Part shown: in pieces, positions 18,104 through 27,344 of the stretch
Layout: the number at the start of each line of letters is the position of its first letter
Position numbering within the stretch: the stretch's first letter is position 1
NCBI RefSeq assembly: GCF_900197575.1
Contig: NZ_FZLN01000001.1
Span: 930,001 to 994,000 of the forward strand
Direction of reading: 5' to 3'
DNA from: Acinetobacter apis
GTDB taxonomy: Bacteria > Pseudomonadota > Gammaproteobacteria > Pseudomonadales > Moraxellaceae
DNA length: 64,000 nt
Program-made: the position numbers and the translations under genes
The notes under the pieces: generated by a model
Seen by the model: the letters and a program-made list of their open reading frames with translations, nothing else
Told to the model about the DNA's origin: nothing
Database searches by the model: none

Positions 18104-18796
18104 TTACTGATGTCCGGTATCTGACCAAAGACCGTCCACCATATATAAGATCCGATCCGCTGAACGGGCTAATGCTTCATCATGGGTTACAATTAACATT
18201 GCCATGTTGAATTCTTGTTTCAAATCATTGAGCAATTCAAATATATTTTTGGCTGTATTACGGTCTAAGTTGCCTGTTGGCTCATCTGCTAACATCACTT
18301 GAGGTTTGGTCACCAGTGCACGTGCCAAAGCAACACGCTGACGCTCACCACCTGATAATTCACCCGGTTTGTGCGATAAACGGTGTGATAAACCAACACG
18401 CTCTAATAAATACTCAGCTTCTTTTTTTGCTTCAGCATATTGCACACTTTGTCTTAGCATCAAAGGCATGGCTACATTTTCTAATGCACTAAACTCAGGT
18501 AATAAATGATGAAACTGATAAACAAAACCTAAATGTTGATTTCTTAAATTACCACGGCTTGTTTCATTTAAGTGGTCAAAACGTGCATCATTTAAATAAA
18601 TTTCGCCTTCAGTCGGTCGATCCAAACCACCTAAAATATGAAGTAATGTACTTTTACCTGAACCACTTGCACCTACAATTGAAACAAATTCACCTGCATG
18701 CACTTTTAAAGAGAGCCCTTTTAACACATCAACATAGGCACGTCCTTCATTAAACGTTTTTACAATATGTCGGGCATCTAATACCACTTTACTCAT
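18104..18796 (-). CDS. lolD: LolD lipoprotein-releasing ABC ATPase
   Basis: ATP-binding subunit of the exporter that extracts outer-membrane-destined lipoproteins from the inner membrane for LolA. The ATG at 18796 (230 aa, normal length) overlaps the permease stop by 8 nt; an ORF start at 18856 would sit deep inside the permease gene. Walker A is [13 protein letters not shown], the Q-loop is [11 protein letters not shown] with the LolD-typical FHHLL, the signature is [15 protein letters not shown], Walker B is [12 protein letters not shown] and the switch His is in VTHD. It pairs with a single permease. Confidence 0.95.
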   Translation of the reverse strand: MSKVVLDARHIVKTFNEGRAYVDVLKGLSLKVHAGEFVSIVGASGSGKSTLLHILGGLDRPTEGEIYLNDARFDHLNETSRGNLRNQHLGFVYQFHHLLPEFSALENVAMPLMLRQSVQYAEAKKEAEYLLERVGLSHRLSHKPGELSGGERQRVALARALVTKPQVMLADEPTGNLDRNTAKNIFELLNDLKQEFNMAMLIVTHDEALARSADRILYMVDGLWSDTGHQ

Positions 18797-20024
18797 AACG
18801 TAATGCCTCTGCAGGTTGAACTTTTGCCGCACGAATGGCAGGGTAAATTGTAGCAAGGAAACTTAAAATAAATGATACAGATACAATCAGCACCACATCT
18901 TGCCATCTTAAATAGGATGGTAAATAGTTAATAAAGTAAGCATCAAATAAATGCCAACCTAAACTTGTATTTAACCAATCAATAATACTACTGATACTTG
19001 TAGCTAAAATAATTCCAAGTACTGCACCTGCAAGCGTGCCTGTGACTCCAATAATGGTTCCTTGCACCATAAATATACGAGTAATAGTTGCAGGTGAAGC
19101 ACCTAACGTTCTTAATATTGCTATATCTGATTTTTTGTCTGTTACTACCATCACAAGTGAAGAGACAATATTAAACGCAGCCACCAATACAATTAAAAAC
19201 AGCAGCAAGCTGACCATAGCCTTTTCCATTTGAATTGCGCTAAACAAATTACCATGGGTATATGTCCAATCAGTTGGATAAAATCCTGCAGGCAATTCAC
19301 GGACAATCTCTTGCGTCACTTGAGGTGCTAAAAATAGGTTATCTAACTTCATACGAATACCTTGTGCGCCATCAGGTAAACGTAACAAAGTAGATGCATC
19401 ATATAGGTTGATGTAGCCCATACTTGAGTCAACTTCGGCACCAATACTGAAAATGCCGACAATTTTAAATCGTTTAAAACGAGGCACCACACCTGCAGGT
19501 GACGGCGTTGCTTCAGGTAAAACCAAAGTGACATTGTCATTTAAGCCTAAACCTAGAGCATCTGTTAACTGTTTACCAAGGACAATTCCAAACTCACCTT
19601 TTTGTAATGCATCAATACTGCCTGCCACCATGTGGTTTTGAATAATCGAGACCTTTTTTTCGTACTGTGCATCAATCCCGGTCACCATTAAACCAGATAC
19701 CTGACCTTGTGCTGTAATCATGCCTTGCAATTGAGTAAATGGTGCAACCCCGGTCACATGTTCGTGTTTAGAGACCTTCTCAGCAAGCGCAGGCCAATCC
19801 GTAATGATTTCTCCTGAAGACACCGTTGCTTGTGGAACCATTCCAAGCACACGCTGTTTTAACTCACGATCAAATCCATTCATTACAGACAATACTGTAA
19901 TTAAGACCGCGACACCAAGTGTCAAGCCAATCATAGAAACAAGCGCAATAAAAGAAATAAAGTGATTACTGCGCCGAGCGCGAGTATATCTCAAACCGAT
20001 GTACAGCGAGATGGGTTTAAACAT
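18789..20024 (-). CDS. lolF: LolC/LolE-type lipoprotein-releasing permease (LolF)
   Basis: 411-aa permease of the LolC/LolE family, with four membrane helices: one after residue 22 ([25 protein letters not shown]) and three in the C-terminal half. A large periplasmic domain lies between them. The ATG at 20024 is chosen over a TTG at 20039; AGG lies 5 nt upstream. Only one such permease gene is present before lolD and no second follows. This fits the LolDF organisation described for Acinetobacter and Francisella relatives, where one hybrid permease presumably forms a homodimer. A second copy elsewhere cannot be excluded from this window. Confidence 0.9.
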   Translation of the reverse strand: MFKPISLYIGLRYTRARRSNHFISFIALVSMIGLTLGVAVLITVLSVMNGFDRELKQRVLGMVPQATVSSGEIITDWPALAEKVSKHEHVTGVAPFTQLQGMITAQGQVSGLMVTGIDAQYEKKVSIIQNHMVAGSIDALQKGEFGIVLGKQLTDALGLGLNDNVTLVLPEATPSPAGVVPRFKRFKIVGIFSIGAEVDSSMGYINLYDASTLLRLPDGAQGIRMKLDNLFLAPQVTQEIVRELPAGFYPTDWTYTHGNLFSAIQMEKAMVSLLLFLIVLVAAFNIVSSLVMVVTDKKSDIAILRTLGASPATITRIFMVQGTIIGVTGTLAGAVLGIILATSISSIIDWLNTSLGWHLFDAYFINYLPSYLRWQDVVLIVSVSFILSFLATIYPAIRAAKVQPAEALRYE

Positions 20025-20362
20025 ACGACCTGAATCCAAGGTAAAGCAAATACAGTATTTTTCTCAAAATGGAGAATCAACGCTGCTTTTTAGTAAATAA
20101 AATTAAGCCTATCGATTGGCTTAAAATCTCGTCTTTTTATTCACTCCAATGGATATATAAAATCCATTATTGAAACAAATAGATTAAGTGAAAAAGATCA
20201 ATTAATTGGCAAAATACTATCCTTATTTCGGCAAAATTTAAACCTTAATCGTTCGAGAATATGAGTCCAATTGTACAAACGATGTTACATCATGCATACA
20301 TGTTCATTTTAAAAGACAACATGATCGCGGATGATATGCATACTCAAGATCAGCATCCTTGG
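20025..20362. other. Intergenic region between lolF and yaiI
   Basis: 338 nt without a convincing gene. It holds an inverted repeat TTAAGCC / GGCTTAA (20103-20109, 20118-20124) followed on minus by AATTTTATTT, a plausible terminator for yaiI. A perfect 7-bp hairpin AATGGAT / ATCCATT lies at 20148-20168. A 44-codon plus-strand ORF (20261-20395) runs into yaiI and is judged spurious. No promoter consensus for lolF is obvious. Confidence 0.6.
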
Positions 20363-20836
20363 TTATTTATGTTGTGTTTTACGCTTTTGACGTAAGATGG
20401 TCTGATCAAGCGCACTTGAAAATTCGCGCTTATCACGTTCGCCTAATGGCTTAGGGCCACCTGTTTGTACACCTGCACCTCGTAAGGTATCCATATAATC
20501 TCTTAAATGCAGACGCGCTTTAATATTGGTTAAGGTAAATACCTCACCACGTGGATGGATGGCAATCCCACCCTTTTCAATCACTTCTGCAGCCAAGGGA
20601 ATATCTTGTGTAAGCACAATATCATCTGCTTGCATTTGATTCACAATTTCTTTATCCGCTTGATCGGCACCGCTTAGGACTTGTAATGATTTAATCCGCA
20701 CAGACGGGGTAATTCCCAACGGTTGATTGGCAACAAAAATCACTTCTAATTGATAGCGATCAGATGCCTTAAAAATAATATCACGGTAAATTCGTGGCAA
20801 TGCATCGGCATCCACCCACAATTTAAAATTCAGCAC
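20363..20836 (-). CDS. yaiI: YaiI/YqxD family protein (UPF0178, DUF188)
   Basis: 157-aa conserved protein of unknown role. The N-terminal [20 protein letters not shown] is the family hallmark, followed by [29 protein letters not shown] and [51 protein letters not shown]. The acidic residues resemble those of PIN-like nucleases, and a nuclease function has been suggested for the family, but I treat it as unknown. It appears monocistronic and diverges from the 312-aa unknown gene. Confidence 0.9.
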   Translation of the reverse strand: MLNFKLWVDADALPRIYRDIIFKASDRYQLEVIFVANQPLGITPSVRIKSLQVLSGADQADKEIVNQMQADDIVLTQDIPLAAEVIEKGGIAIHPRGEVFTLTNIKARLHLRDYMDTLRGAGVQTGGPKPLGERDKREFSSALDQTILRQKRKTQHK

Positions 20837-20850
20837 AACAACTCATATCA

Positions 20851-20876
20851 TTGATTAATTTATAATTGAGTATAAT
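20851..20876 (+). promoter_or_regulatory. Candidate promoter for the 312-aa unknown gene
   Basis: There are two TATAAT hexamers, at 20861-20866 and 20871-20876, with TTGATT at 20851-20856. Spacing to the second -10 is only 14 bp, so the -35 assignment is weak. The ATG at 21045 is about 170 nt downstream, implying a long leader. Confidence 0.3.
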
Positions 20877-21044
20877 GCCAAAAACATGCTTTCACACCCC
20901 CTTTGTTCTTCTGTTTTCATTCGCCATTGATCAAATGAACACTGCAAAAGCCATCGCTTTAAACAATTATTTCATATAAACCCTTGAAAAATGCCCTCAC
21001 ATGCTCGATAAAGTAAGCAAAAGGATTGAAAACATAAATGTGCT

Positions 21045-21983
21045 ATGAATAAGACAAGTAATAGACCTGAAATAATCACAATTGAAGATCAACTCTTTGG
21101 CAGCCATGTTGAACATTGGTCGCTACTTACAGATACGCCAACAGAAACTGTACCAGCATGGTTAGGTCAAGCCCTCGAACATCCTGAAATGCCCATGGGA
21201 TTATGCGCAACAGAAGCTGATATGGATGAAGATGCATGGTTAATTCAAGGTCCAAGCCAAAGTCTCATTCAAGTGGCACAAGTCATTGAGGTTGAAAATC
21301 AGCAACCTCGTGCAGTGAAAATAGCTTTTCCAGTGTTTAATAGTCCGTATAAGATGCCATGTCAGGTCGAACGTATCATTTGTTCTGACCGCCACAGTCA
21401 AGCTGTATTAAGATTAAGTGTGGGCAAACAACAAGCCATTGTCTATGCATTTGATAATTTATATAGTGTCAATCACAACCAATATATAGCAGACCAGCGT
21501 TACGCTGTATCATTGTCTGCATGGGCCTATGAATTAGATGTCGTCGATCCAAAAGAAAGTATTGTGGTTGACGATCCTGCATCAATTAAACATCACCGTG
21601 CCCTCAATGATATTTTAGCGCAGCATCAAGGTGTCGCACCGCATAATTTACAAGAGTTAATTGACCAATGGCAGCCACAATCTGAAGATGATAAAGCACC
21701 ATTGAATGTTGATTTTTCTAAAATGGTTGCATATTTACACGGCGAGCATTTAGGGCAAGAAGATGAGGCATGGTTTCAAGGCAAAATCGTTGGCAAAACG
21801 TCCACTCAATTTATGCAAGATACTTATACGTTATTTGATGTGATTTTATTACTTTCTGACCAAGATGAAAGTACACTTATTCGTGTTGCCACTAAAAATC
21901 CTGCACATAATAAGTTTGAAATTAATCAATACATTCGCGGTAATATTTGGATTCAAGCCAATATTTATTCAACTGCCGCTTAA
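21045..21983 (+). CDS. Hypothetical protein, 312 aa
   Basis: I do not recognise this gene. It encodes a soluble acidic protein without signal peptide or membrane segment. The N-terminal part has EDQLFGSHVEHWSLLTDTPTET, a middle beta-rich part follows (VKIAFPVFNSPYKMPCQVERI), then an acidic linker (about residues 180-220). The C-terminal part (FSKMVAYLHGEHLGQEDEAWFQGKIVGKTSTQFMQ) might be a separate domain. The ATG at 21045 has AAAGGA about 20 nt upstream, which is too far. A short upstream ORF (ATG at about 21002) ends in an ATGA overlap with this start, so translational coupling is possible. Confidence 0.75.
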   Translation: MNKTSNRPEIITIEDQLFGSHVEHWSLLTDTPTETVPAWLGQALEHPEMPMGLCATEADMDEDAWLIQGPSQSLIQVAQVIEVENQQPRAVKIAFPVFNSPYKMPCQVERIICSDRHSQAVLRLSVGKQQAIVYAFDNLYSVNHNQYIADQRYAVSLSAWAYELDVVDPKESIVVDDPASIKHHRALNDILAQHQGVAPHNLQELIDQWQPQSEDDKAPLNVDFSKMVAYLHGEHLGQEDEAWFQGKIVGKTSTQFMQDTYTLFDVILLLSDQDESTLIRVATKNPAHNKFEINQYIRGNIWIQANIYSTAA

Positions 21984-22014
21984 TAGACATGTAAAGAACG
22001 TAGTGTGAATTTTT

Positions 22015-22458
22015 ATGATGAGCACTGCGCTTTGTCATGATTTAAACATTATATTTTATAAAAACGTCACCAAATTAATGAAACATGAACTCAGCATTAG
22101 AGTGATTTACGCACTTTGTTTAACGGGTGCTGCATTCAATCATTTAAAAACAGTGCTGATGCATGGTCTGTTTTGGGATTATCATCATGCCCCTATTTTT
22201 GCACGATTCTTTTGGACTTCTTTAACTTTTTTAGATCCTCTTGCTGTTATTTTACTATTTTTAAAACCTAAAGCAGGTTTGATCCTTACATTTCTGATTA
22301 TTTTTGTAGATGTAATTCACAATACAGGCATACTGATTTATGAAAAACGAGATATGTTAAATTCAGTACAAATTGCACAATGTATGTTTTTATGCTTTGT
22401 ATGTGTAACCATCCATATTCCATGGAAAGCACATCAATTAAAAATTATAAACGGATAG
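22015..22458 (+). CDS. Hypothetical four-helix membrane protein
   Basis: A 147-aa hydrophobic protein; an internal ATG at 22078 would give 126 aa and a cleaner N-terminus (MKHELSIRVIYALCL). Four membrane segments are predicted by eye: ALCLTGAAFNHLKTVL, FFWTSLTFLDPLAVILLFL, AGLILTFLIIFVDVIHNTGILIY and AQCMFLCFVCVTIHIPW. No known family is recognised. It follows the 312-aa gene after 31 nt in the same direction and could be co-transcribed. A strong hairpin about 100 nt downstream probably ends the transcript. Confidence 0.7.
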   Translation: MMSTALCHDLNIIFYKNVTKLMKHELSIRVIYALCLTGAAFNHLKTVLMHGLFWDYHHAPIFARFFWTSLTFLDPLAVILLFLKPKAGLILTFLIIFVDVIHNTGILIYEKRDMLNSVQIAQCMFLCFVCVTIHIPWKAHQLKIING

Positions 22459-22556
22459 AACATACAAATAGATTGACTCGATTGGCTCAATCTATATGTC
22501 ATTGATTGATATTAAACTCACCTGATCTCAACTATAAAATTTGATTTTTAGCTTTA

Positions 22557-22597
22557 AAAATCACTATGTACGTTTTAGCGTACATGATTTTGATAAT
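22557..22597 (+). terminator. Hairpin with T-rich tail downstream of the membrane protein gene
   Basis: An outer stem AAAATC / GATTTT (22557-22562, 22586-22591) and an inner 7-bp stem ATGTACG / CGTACAT (22566-22572, 22579-22585) enclose a 6-nt loop, with a 3-nt bulge on the left. TGATAATTT follows. A likely rho-independent terminator. Confidence 0.65.
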
Positions 22598-22725
22598 TTA
22601 AAACCAATTAAGTCAAATGGTGAGATATCTATATCAAATAGTGGTTTTCATAGACTAATATTTATTCTACAATCAGATAATACAAAAAATGTATATCAAT
22701 AAATTATCGCGTTTGGAACTGCTGA

Positions 22726-22872
22726 ATGAAAATTGTGCCAGAACAAATAATAACGTCGATACAGCGACAAACTCAGCCCAATAGTAAGCTCGACCGAGGG
22801 GCTGTTTGCTTCTTCTTGCTTGGTATATTTATTATTGCATTTACACTGCATATGCTCACTTTTGTGTCGTAA
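22726..22872 (+). CDS. Small single-pass membrane protein, 48 aa
   Basis: ORF of 48 codons starting MKIVPEQIITSIQRQ, with GGA about 9 nt upstream of the ATG. The first half is polar and basic (QTQPNSKLDRG) and the second half is one uninterrupted hydrophobic helix (AVCFFLLGIFIIAFTLHML). It ends FVS then TAA and is followed within 26 nt by an 11-bp hairpin. This positive-inside, single-helix layout is typical of genuine small membrane proteins. I cannot assign a family, and a chance ORF is possible. An overlapping minus-strand frame looks less protein-like. Confidence 0.5.
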   Translation: MKIVPEQIITSIQRQTQPNSKLDRGAVCFFLLGIFIIAFTLHMLTFVS

Positions 22873-22897
22873 CAGCAAAGAGTATTTTTGTGTAAAT

Positions 22898-22924
22898 GAA
22901 TTGCAAGCCATCTGCTTGCAATTC
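22898..22924. terminator. Hairpin between the small membrane ORF and serC
   Basis: A perfect 11-bp stem GAATTGCAAGC / GCTTGCAATTC (22898-22908 with 22914-22924) and 5-nt loop. It sits 14 nt past the serC stop on minus and 25 nt past the small ORF on plus. T-runs are weak on both sides, so its strength as a terminator is uncertain. Confidence 0.6.
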
Positions 22925-22938
22925 AGATAAATATCAAT

Positions 22939-24018
22939 TTAGCTGTGTTTTTTGGCGAATGTATCCATAAAATCAACCAATGCTTGTACACCCTCAAGTG
23001 GCACTGCATTATAAATACTTGCGCGCATTCCACCGACTGAACGATGTCCTGCCAAATGCAATAAATTCTGTGCTTCTGACTCTTGCAAAAACAACTTATT
23101 TAAACTGTCATCACGCAATGTAAATGGCACATTCATTAATGAGCGATTCTCAAGAGCAATTGGATTATCATAAAAGTCGCTTTGATCAATATAATCGTAT
23201 AGCAATTTAGCTTTGGCTAAATTAATTTGATGAATCGCCTCAACTCCGCCTTGCTCTAGCAGCCATTCAAACACTAAACCTGCCAAATACCATGCATAAG
23301 TTGCAGGAGTATTTAACATTGATTCATTTTTTGCTTGTGCTGAATATTGAAGCAGTGTCGGCGTTGCTGATTGTACTTGATCCAATAAATCTTCACGCAC
23401 AATAACAAGCGTTAAACCTGCAGGACCAATATTCTTTTGCGCACCTGCATAAATTAAACCAAATTTAGACACATCAATCGGTGCAGATAAAATGCTTGAT
23501 GAGAAATCAGCAACTAAAGGTACGTTGGTTTCAGGAATTTCATCAAATTGTAAACCACCAATGGTTTCATTTTCACAATAATGCAAGTAGCTTGCATTGG
23601 GTGAAATATTCCACTTATGGCTTGGTAAAATACCTGATTTTCCGTCACGCTCTTCAACAGCGTCAATGACATGAATATCACCATAACGCTGTGCTTCTTT
23701 AATGGCTTTATCCGACCAAATGCCTGTTTTGACATAGTCTGCTTGTGCATGTTGACCAAGTAAATTCATCGGAATCGCAGAGAATTGTAAGCTTGCTCCG
23801 CCTTGTAAAAAGAGGACTTTATAGTGATCAGGAATATTCAATAGCTGACGTAAATCCGATTCAGCTTTTTCTGCAACAGCCACATAATCTTTATGCCGAT
23901 GGCTCATTTCCATAATCGAAATACCTTTGCCCTGCCAATCTAAAAGCTCTTGTTGTGCTTTTTCTAAAACAGCAGTTGGCAATGCTGCAGGACCAGCAGA
24001 GAAATTATACGCACGCAT
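22939..24018 (-). CDS. serC: Phosphoserine aminotransferase
   Basis: PLP enzyme of 359 aa converting 3-phosphohydroxypyruvate to phosphoserine; it also serves pyridoxine synthesis. The ATG at 24018 (MRAYNFSAGPA) has AAAGGAAAA just upstream, so an ATG 7 codons earlier is rejected. Motifs are NFSAGPAALP, the cofactor pocket LFLQGGASLQFSAIPMNLL, DFSSSILSAPIDVSKFGLIYAGAQKNIGPAG (with the PLP lysine in AQKNIG) and the C-terminal HRSVGGMRASIYNAVPL. Monocistronic, with a hairpin downstream. Confidence 0.96.
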   Translation of the reverse strand: MRAYNFSAGPAALPTAVLEKAQQELLDWQGKGISIMEMSHRHKDYVAVAEKAESDLRQLLNIPDHYKVLFLQGGASLQFSAIPMNLLGQHAQADYVKTGIWSDKAIKEAQRYGDIHVIDAVEERDGKSGILPSHKWNISPNASYLHYCENETIGGLQFDEIPETNVPLVADFSSSILSAPIDVSKFGLIYAGAQKNIGPAGLTLVIVREDLLDQVQSATPTLLQYSAQAKNESMLNTPATYAWYLAGLVFEWLLEQGGVEAIHQINLAKAKLLYDYIDQSDFYDNPIALENRSLMNVPFTLRDDSLNKLFLQESEAQNLLHLAGHRSVGGMRASIYNAVPLEGVQALVDFMDTFAKKHS

Positions 24019-24391
24019 GATTTTTCCTTTCATACTCAATCGATCTTTGATCTTTGCATTTAAGCATAGAATGCAGCGTCATGCAGTAGTTTAAAGGAAC
24101 TTATTTTAATGATTTTTAGATTAAATTTATTCATGAAATGATTTTTAAAATATTGAATTTACACGTGTAATCTAAACTTAAAATTTTAGATTAAAGATGT
24201 TGATATCATAGAAGATACTGCTCTACACATAATACGAATATCACTTAATTTAATGAATCCTTAAATGATTAATACATGGTTGAATCGCTAAAACTTACAG
24301 CCATAGTATTAAAAGATGAATGCTGTCATTTCAAACATAAAAAAGAGTGTAAAAGATCAATCTTTTACACCCTGAATATCAAGAATTCACT
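24019..24391. other. Intergenic region upstream of serC
   Basis: 373 AT-rich nt between serC and ppk, both on minus. A 12-bp direct repeat TTTTAGATTAAA occurs at 24114-24125 and 24185-24196, 71 bp apart, and could be a regulator site. The ppk terminator occupies the end near ppk. No open frame longer than 20 codons with a ribosome binding site is apparent. Confidence 0.55.
24341..24374 (-). terminator. Rho-independent terminator after ppk
   Basis: On minus, the stem GTGTAAAAGA / TCTTTTACAC (24370-24361 with 24356-24347) has a 4-nt loop and is followed by TCTTTTTTAT. It begins about 20 nt past the ppk stop. Confidence 0.9.
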
Positions 24392-26491
24392 TTAACGGTA
24401 ATACTCAAGCAATACTTCTTGCGAGTCATGCGGCTTTTCGCCTTCTTGTACTTGCACACGTTGCCATGAACCATTGCCATTTAAAGTCCAAGCACGCTGA
24501 TTGTCTTTTAAATAATTTAAAAAACCTTGCTGATAAATGACTTTTCTTAATGCAGGATCTTCAATTGGGAAGCATGCTTCAACACGATTAAATAAATTAC
24601 GGTTCATCCAATCTGCACTTGAGCAATAAATGTGTGCATCGCCTAAATTGCTAAAGTAAAAGACACGTGTATGTTCTAAGAAGCGACCTACAATGGAGCG
24701 AACACGAATATTTTCAGATAGCCCTGGTAAGCCCGGACGTAAACAACAAATTGAACGAATAATTAAATCAATTTTCACCCCTGCTGCCGATGCTTCATAT
24801 AATTTATTGATCAACTGTAATTCTGTTAACGCATTGACCTTAACAATAATATGCGCCTCTTTGCCTGCTTTAGCATGATTAATTTCATCATCAATAAAGC
24901 CTAATAATTGACTATGTAAAGTAAATGGTGCATGAAATAGCTTTTTCAATTTCGCCATTTTACCCATGCCCGTCAACTCTTGGAAAATCCGGTGTACATC
25001 TTCACAAAGATCTTTATCTGTGGTCAGCAAGCCATAATCGGTATAAATTCGTGCATTGCCTGCGTGATAGTTTCCTGTCCCTAAATGAGCATAGCGGATC
25101 AGTTTGTCATTTTCACGACGAATCACTAAGATCATTTTGGCATGGGTTTTATATCCTACAATGCCATAAACAACCACAGCACCTGCTTCTTGCAACAAAT
25201 TAGCCACGGCAATATTTGATTCTTCATCAAAACGTGCACGTAGCTCAATCACCGCTGTTACTTCTTTACCATTTCGTGCAGCTTCTGCAAGCACTTGTAC
25301 AATCTCTGAGTCAGGACCGCTGCGATATAAAGTTTGTTTAATGGCAAGAACTTTCGGGTCACGGGCAGCTTCACGCAATAAAGTAATGACTGGTGAAAAA
25401 GACTCAAATGGATGATGTAATAAAATATCTTGTTTTTTCATTGCAGAAAAAATACTGCCTGATTTTTTCAAGACTTTAGGAATAACTGGCGTAAAAGAGT
25501 CATATTTTAAATGTGGACGTTTAAAATTAGACAATAAACGCGCTAGATTGACAGGACCATCTACTTTATATAATTGATGCTCATCAAGCTCAAATTCTTC
25601 AAGTAAGTAATTATAAATATGTTTAGGACAGTTTTGTGTGACTTCTAAACGCACTGCACGGCCAAAACGTCGTGAACTGAGCTCGCCTTTTAATGCAATT
25701 GCTAAGTCTTCAACATCTTCATTCAACTCTAAATCTGCATTACGCGTAACACGGAACTGATATGAACCAGTCGCTGTCATGCCAGGGAATAAATCAGATA
25801 CATGCTCATGAATAATCGCAGACAACATGACATGATGCTCTTTTCCATCAGTTAATTCATCTGGTAAGCGAACAACACGTGGTAATGAGCGTGGTGCAGG
25901 TACAACTGCAAAATTAATTTGGCGACCAAATGCATCTTTACCATCTAAAGTAACCACAAAGTTTAAACTTTTATTCACTAAGCGTGGAAATGGATGTGCA
26001 GGGTCTAAACTAATTGGGGTTAAAACAGGGGCAACTTGTTCCTGAAAATATTTTTTCACCCATTGTGATTGCGCAGGGGTTAATTCACCACGGCGTAAAA
26101 AACAAATATCTTCTTCACGAAGCTTAGGTAAAATTTCATCATTCAAAATACGATATTGGCGTTCAACTGCTTCATGTGCAGTTTTAGAAATGGCTTCTAA
26201 CACTTGTTTTGGCGTTAATCCATCCGGGGTATGGCTTTCATTCCCTAATGTTAACTCTTCCATCACGCCTGCAACACGAATTTCAAAAAACTCATCTAAA
26301 TTACGTGAAAAAATAAGTAAGAAGTTTAATCGTTCAAGCAATGGATGCAGTGGATCAACCGCTTGTTCTAACACACGTAAATGAAAGTCTAAAATTGAAA
26401 GCTCGCGATTAATATAGCGTTCGTTATAAGCGTAATCAGGCGCAACTGTATTAATTTGCTGACCAGTTAATGAATGATTTTCAGTACTCAT
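24392..26491 (-). CDS. ppk1: Polyphosphate kinase 1
   Basis: 699-aa enzyme that reversibly transfers the gamma phosphate of ATP to polyphosphate. The N-terminal helical domain starts [19 protein letters not shown], followed by the head domain and two phospholipase-D-like catalytic domains. Catalytic histidines lie in [10 protein letters not shown] and [20 protein letters not shown], corresponding to the autophosphorylation region of E. coli [16 protein letters not shown] residues ([19 protein letters not shown]) are intact near the C-terminus. Full length. It lies 105 nt downstream of mtgA on the same strand. No ppx gene is adjacent, unlike in E. coli. Confidence 0.96.
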   Translation of the reverse strand: MSTENHSLTGQQINTVAPDYAYNERYINRELSILDFHLRVLEQAVDPLHPLLERLNFLLIFSRNLDEFFEIRVAGVMEELTLGNESHTPDGLTPKQVLEAISKTAHEAVERQYRILNDEILPKLREEDICFLRRGELTPAQSQWVKKYFQEQVAPVLTPISLDPAHPFPRLVNKSLNFVVTLDGKDAFGRQINFAVVPAPRSLPRVVRLPDELTDGKEHHVMLSAIIHEHVSDLFPGMTATGSYQFRVTRNADLELNEDVEDLAIALKGELSSRRFGRAVRLEVTQNCPKHIYNYLLEEFELDEHQLYKVDGPVNLARLLSNFKRPHLKYDSFTPVIPKVLKKSGSIFSAMKKQDILLHHPFESFSPVITLLREAARDPKVLAIKQTLYRSGPDSEIVQVLAEAARNGKEVTAVIELRARFDEESNIAVANLLQEAGAVVVYGIVGYKTHAKMILVIRRENDKLIRYAHLGTGNYHAGNARIYTDYGLLTTDKDLCEDVHRIFQELTGMGKMAKLKKLFHAPFTLHSQLLGFIDDEINHAKAGKEAHIIVKVNALTELQLINKLYEASAAGVKIDLIIRSICCLRPGLPGLSENIRVRSIVGRFLEHTRVFYFSNLGDAHIYCSSADWMNRNLFNRVEACFPIEDPALRKVIYQQGFLNYLKDNQRAWTLNGNGSWQRVQVQEGEKPHDSQEVLLEYYR

Positions 26492-26596
26492 ACCACCTTT
26501 CCATATAAAATTTTTTTGTATCTGATTTAAGTATGCTTTAAATTTATGGCAATTAAATAAAAACTTGTATAAATTTTAATTAATATCAGAAATACA

Positions 26597-27271
26597 TTAA
26601 GGAATATGACTCAAACGCATATATTTGGCAATAAACCTTTGTTTAAAACGAAATTTTGCATCATCTCTATTGTCTTGATAATACTTCGGATTTGGTAATA
26701 ACGCAGCTAAAAAAATCGCCTGTTGAGGTGATAAATACTCACTTGAACGATTAAAATAATATTGAGAGGCTGCTTCAATACCATATATTCCCTCACCGAA
26801 CTCAACTGAGTTTAAATACACTTCTAAAATACGCTGTTTTGACCACATTTTTTCCATCATTACAGTAATAATGGCTTCTTCTGCCTTTCTTAAATAAGAG
26901 CGTTTATTATATAAAAACAAATTTTTTGCCAATTGCTGAGATATCGTTGAACCACCTGCAATCACATTGCCGTTTTTTTCATTTTTGGCCAATGCCACCT
27001 GTACACCATCCCAATCAAACCCATGATGATCTACAAATTTTGCATCTTCAGCAGCAATAACCGCCTTTTTAATATTTTTGCCCATATTCGGATATGAAAT
27101 CCATTCATGTCGAACCTCTAAATCGGGGTTACTCCATGTGGCAATCCGCATAAACATGGTGGTTTCTACAGGTGCTGTACGCCACCAAAACAAACTCACC
27201 AATATCCAAACTTGTATGGCAATCACTATCAACAGTACTGTGTAAAAAATACGAGAAATTACCGCTTTCAT
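26597..27271 (-). CDS. mtgA: Monofunctional peptidoglycan glycosyltransferase MtgA
   Basis: 224-aa membrane-anchored GT51 enzyme that polymerises lipid II into glycan strands without a transpeptidase domain. The ATG at 27271 has GGAG 11 nt upstream; a TTG at 27295 is rejected. One N-terminal helix (about residues 7-28) is followed by the GT domain, with the catalytic Glu in VIAAEDAKFVDHHGFDW, then GGSTISQQLAKNLFLYNKRSYLRKAEEAI and ILEVYLNSVEFGEGIYGIEAASQYYF. It diverges from the rhomboid gene with about 70 nt between starts. Confidence 0.95.
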   Translation of the reverse strand: MKAVISRIFYTVLLIVIAIQVWILVSLFWWRTAPVETTMFMRIATWSNPDLEVRHEWISYPNMGKNIKKAVIAAEDAKFVDHHGFDWDGVQVALAKNEKNGNVIAGGSTISQQLAKNLFLYNKRSYLRKAEEAIITVMMEKMWSKQRILEVYLNSVEFGEGIYGIEAASQYYFNRSSEYLSPQQAIFLAALLPNPKYYQDNRDDAKFRFKQRFIAKYMRLSHIP

Positions 27272-27344
27272 GAATCTAACTTTCTCCAACGCCAAGCTTC
27301 TGCTAAGCTGAAGCTATAAAACCATACCGATGTAGTATGTCACT

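Noticed and set aside
20261..20395. 44-codon plus-strand ORF (MSPIVQTMLHHAYMF...)
   Set aside because: It runs 33 nt into the solid yaiI coding region, has no Shine-Dalgarno and no clear domain or helix.
22696..22911. 71-codon minus-strand ORF overlapping the 48-aa membrane ORF
   Set aside because: Its start lies in the loop of a hairpin, no ribosome binding site is present, and composition is unlike a folded or membrane protein. The plus-strand frame is more convincing.
24114..24196. Mobile or phage-like direct repeat upstream of serC
   Set aside because: The 12-bp repeats are AT-rich, short and not flanked by any gene of a mobile element. A regulatory or chance origin is likelier.
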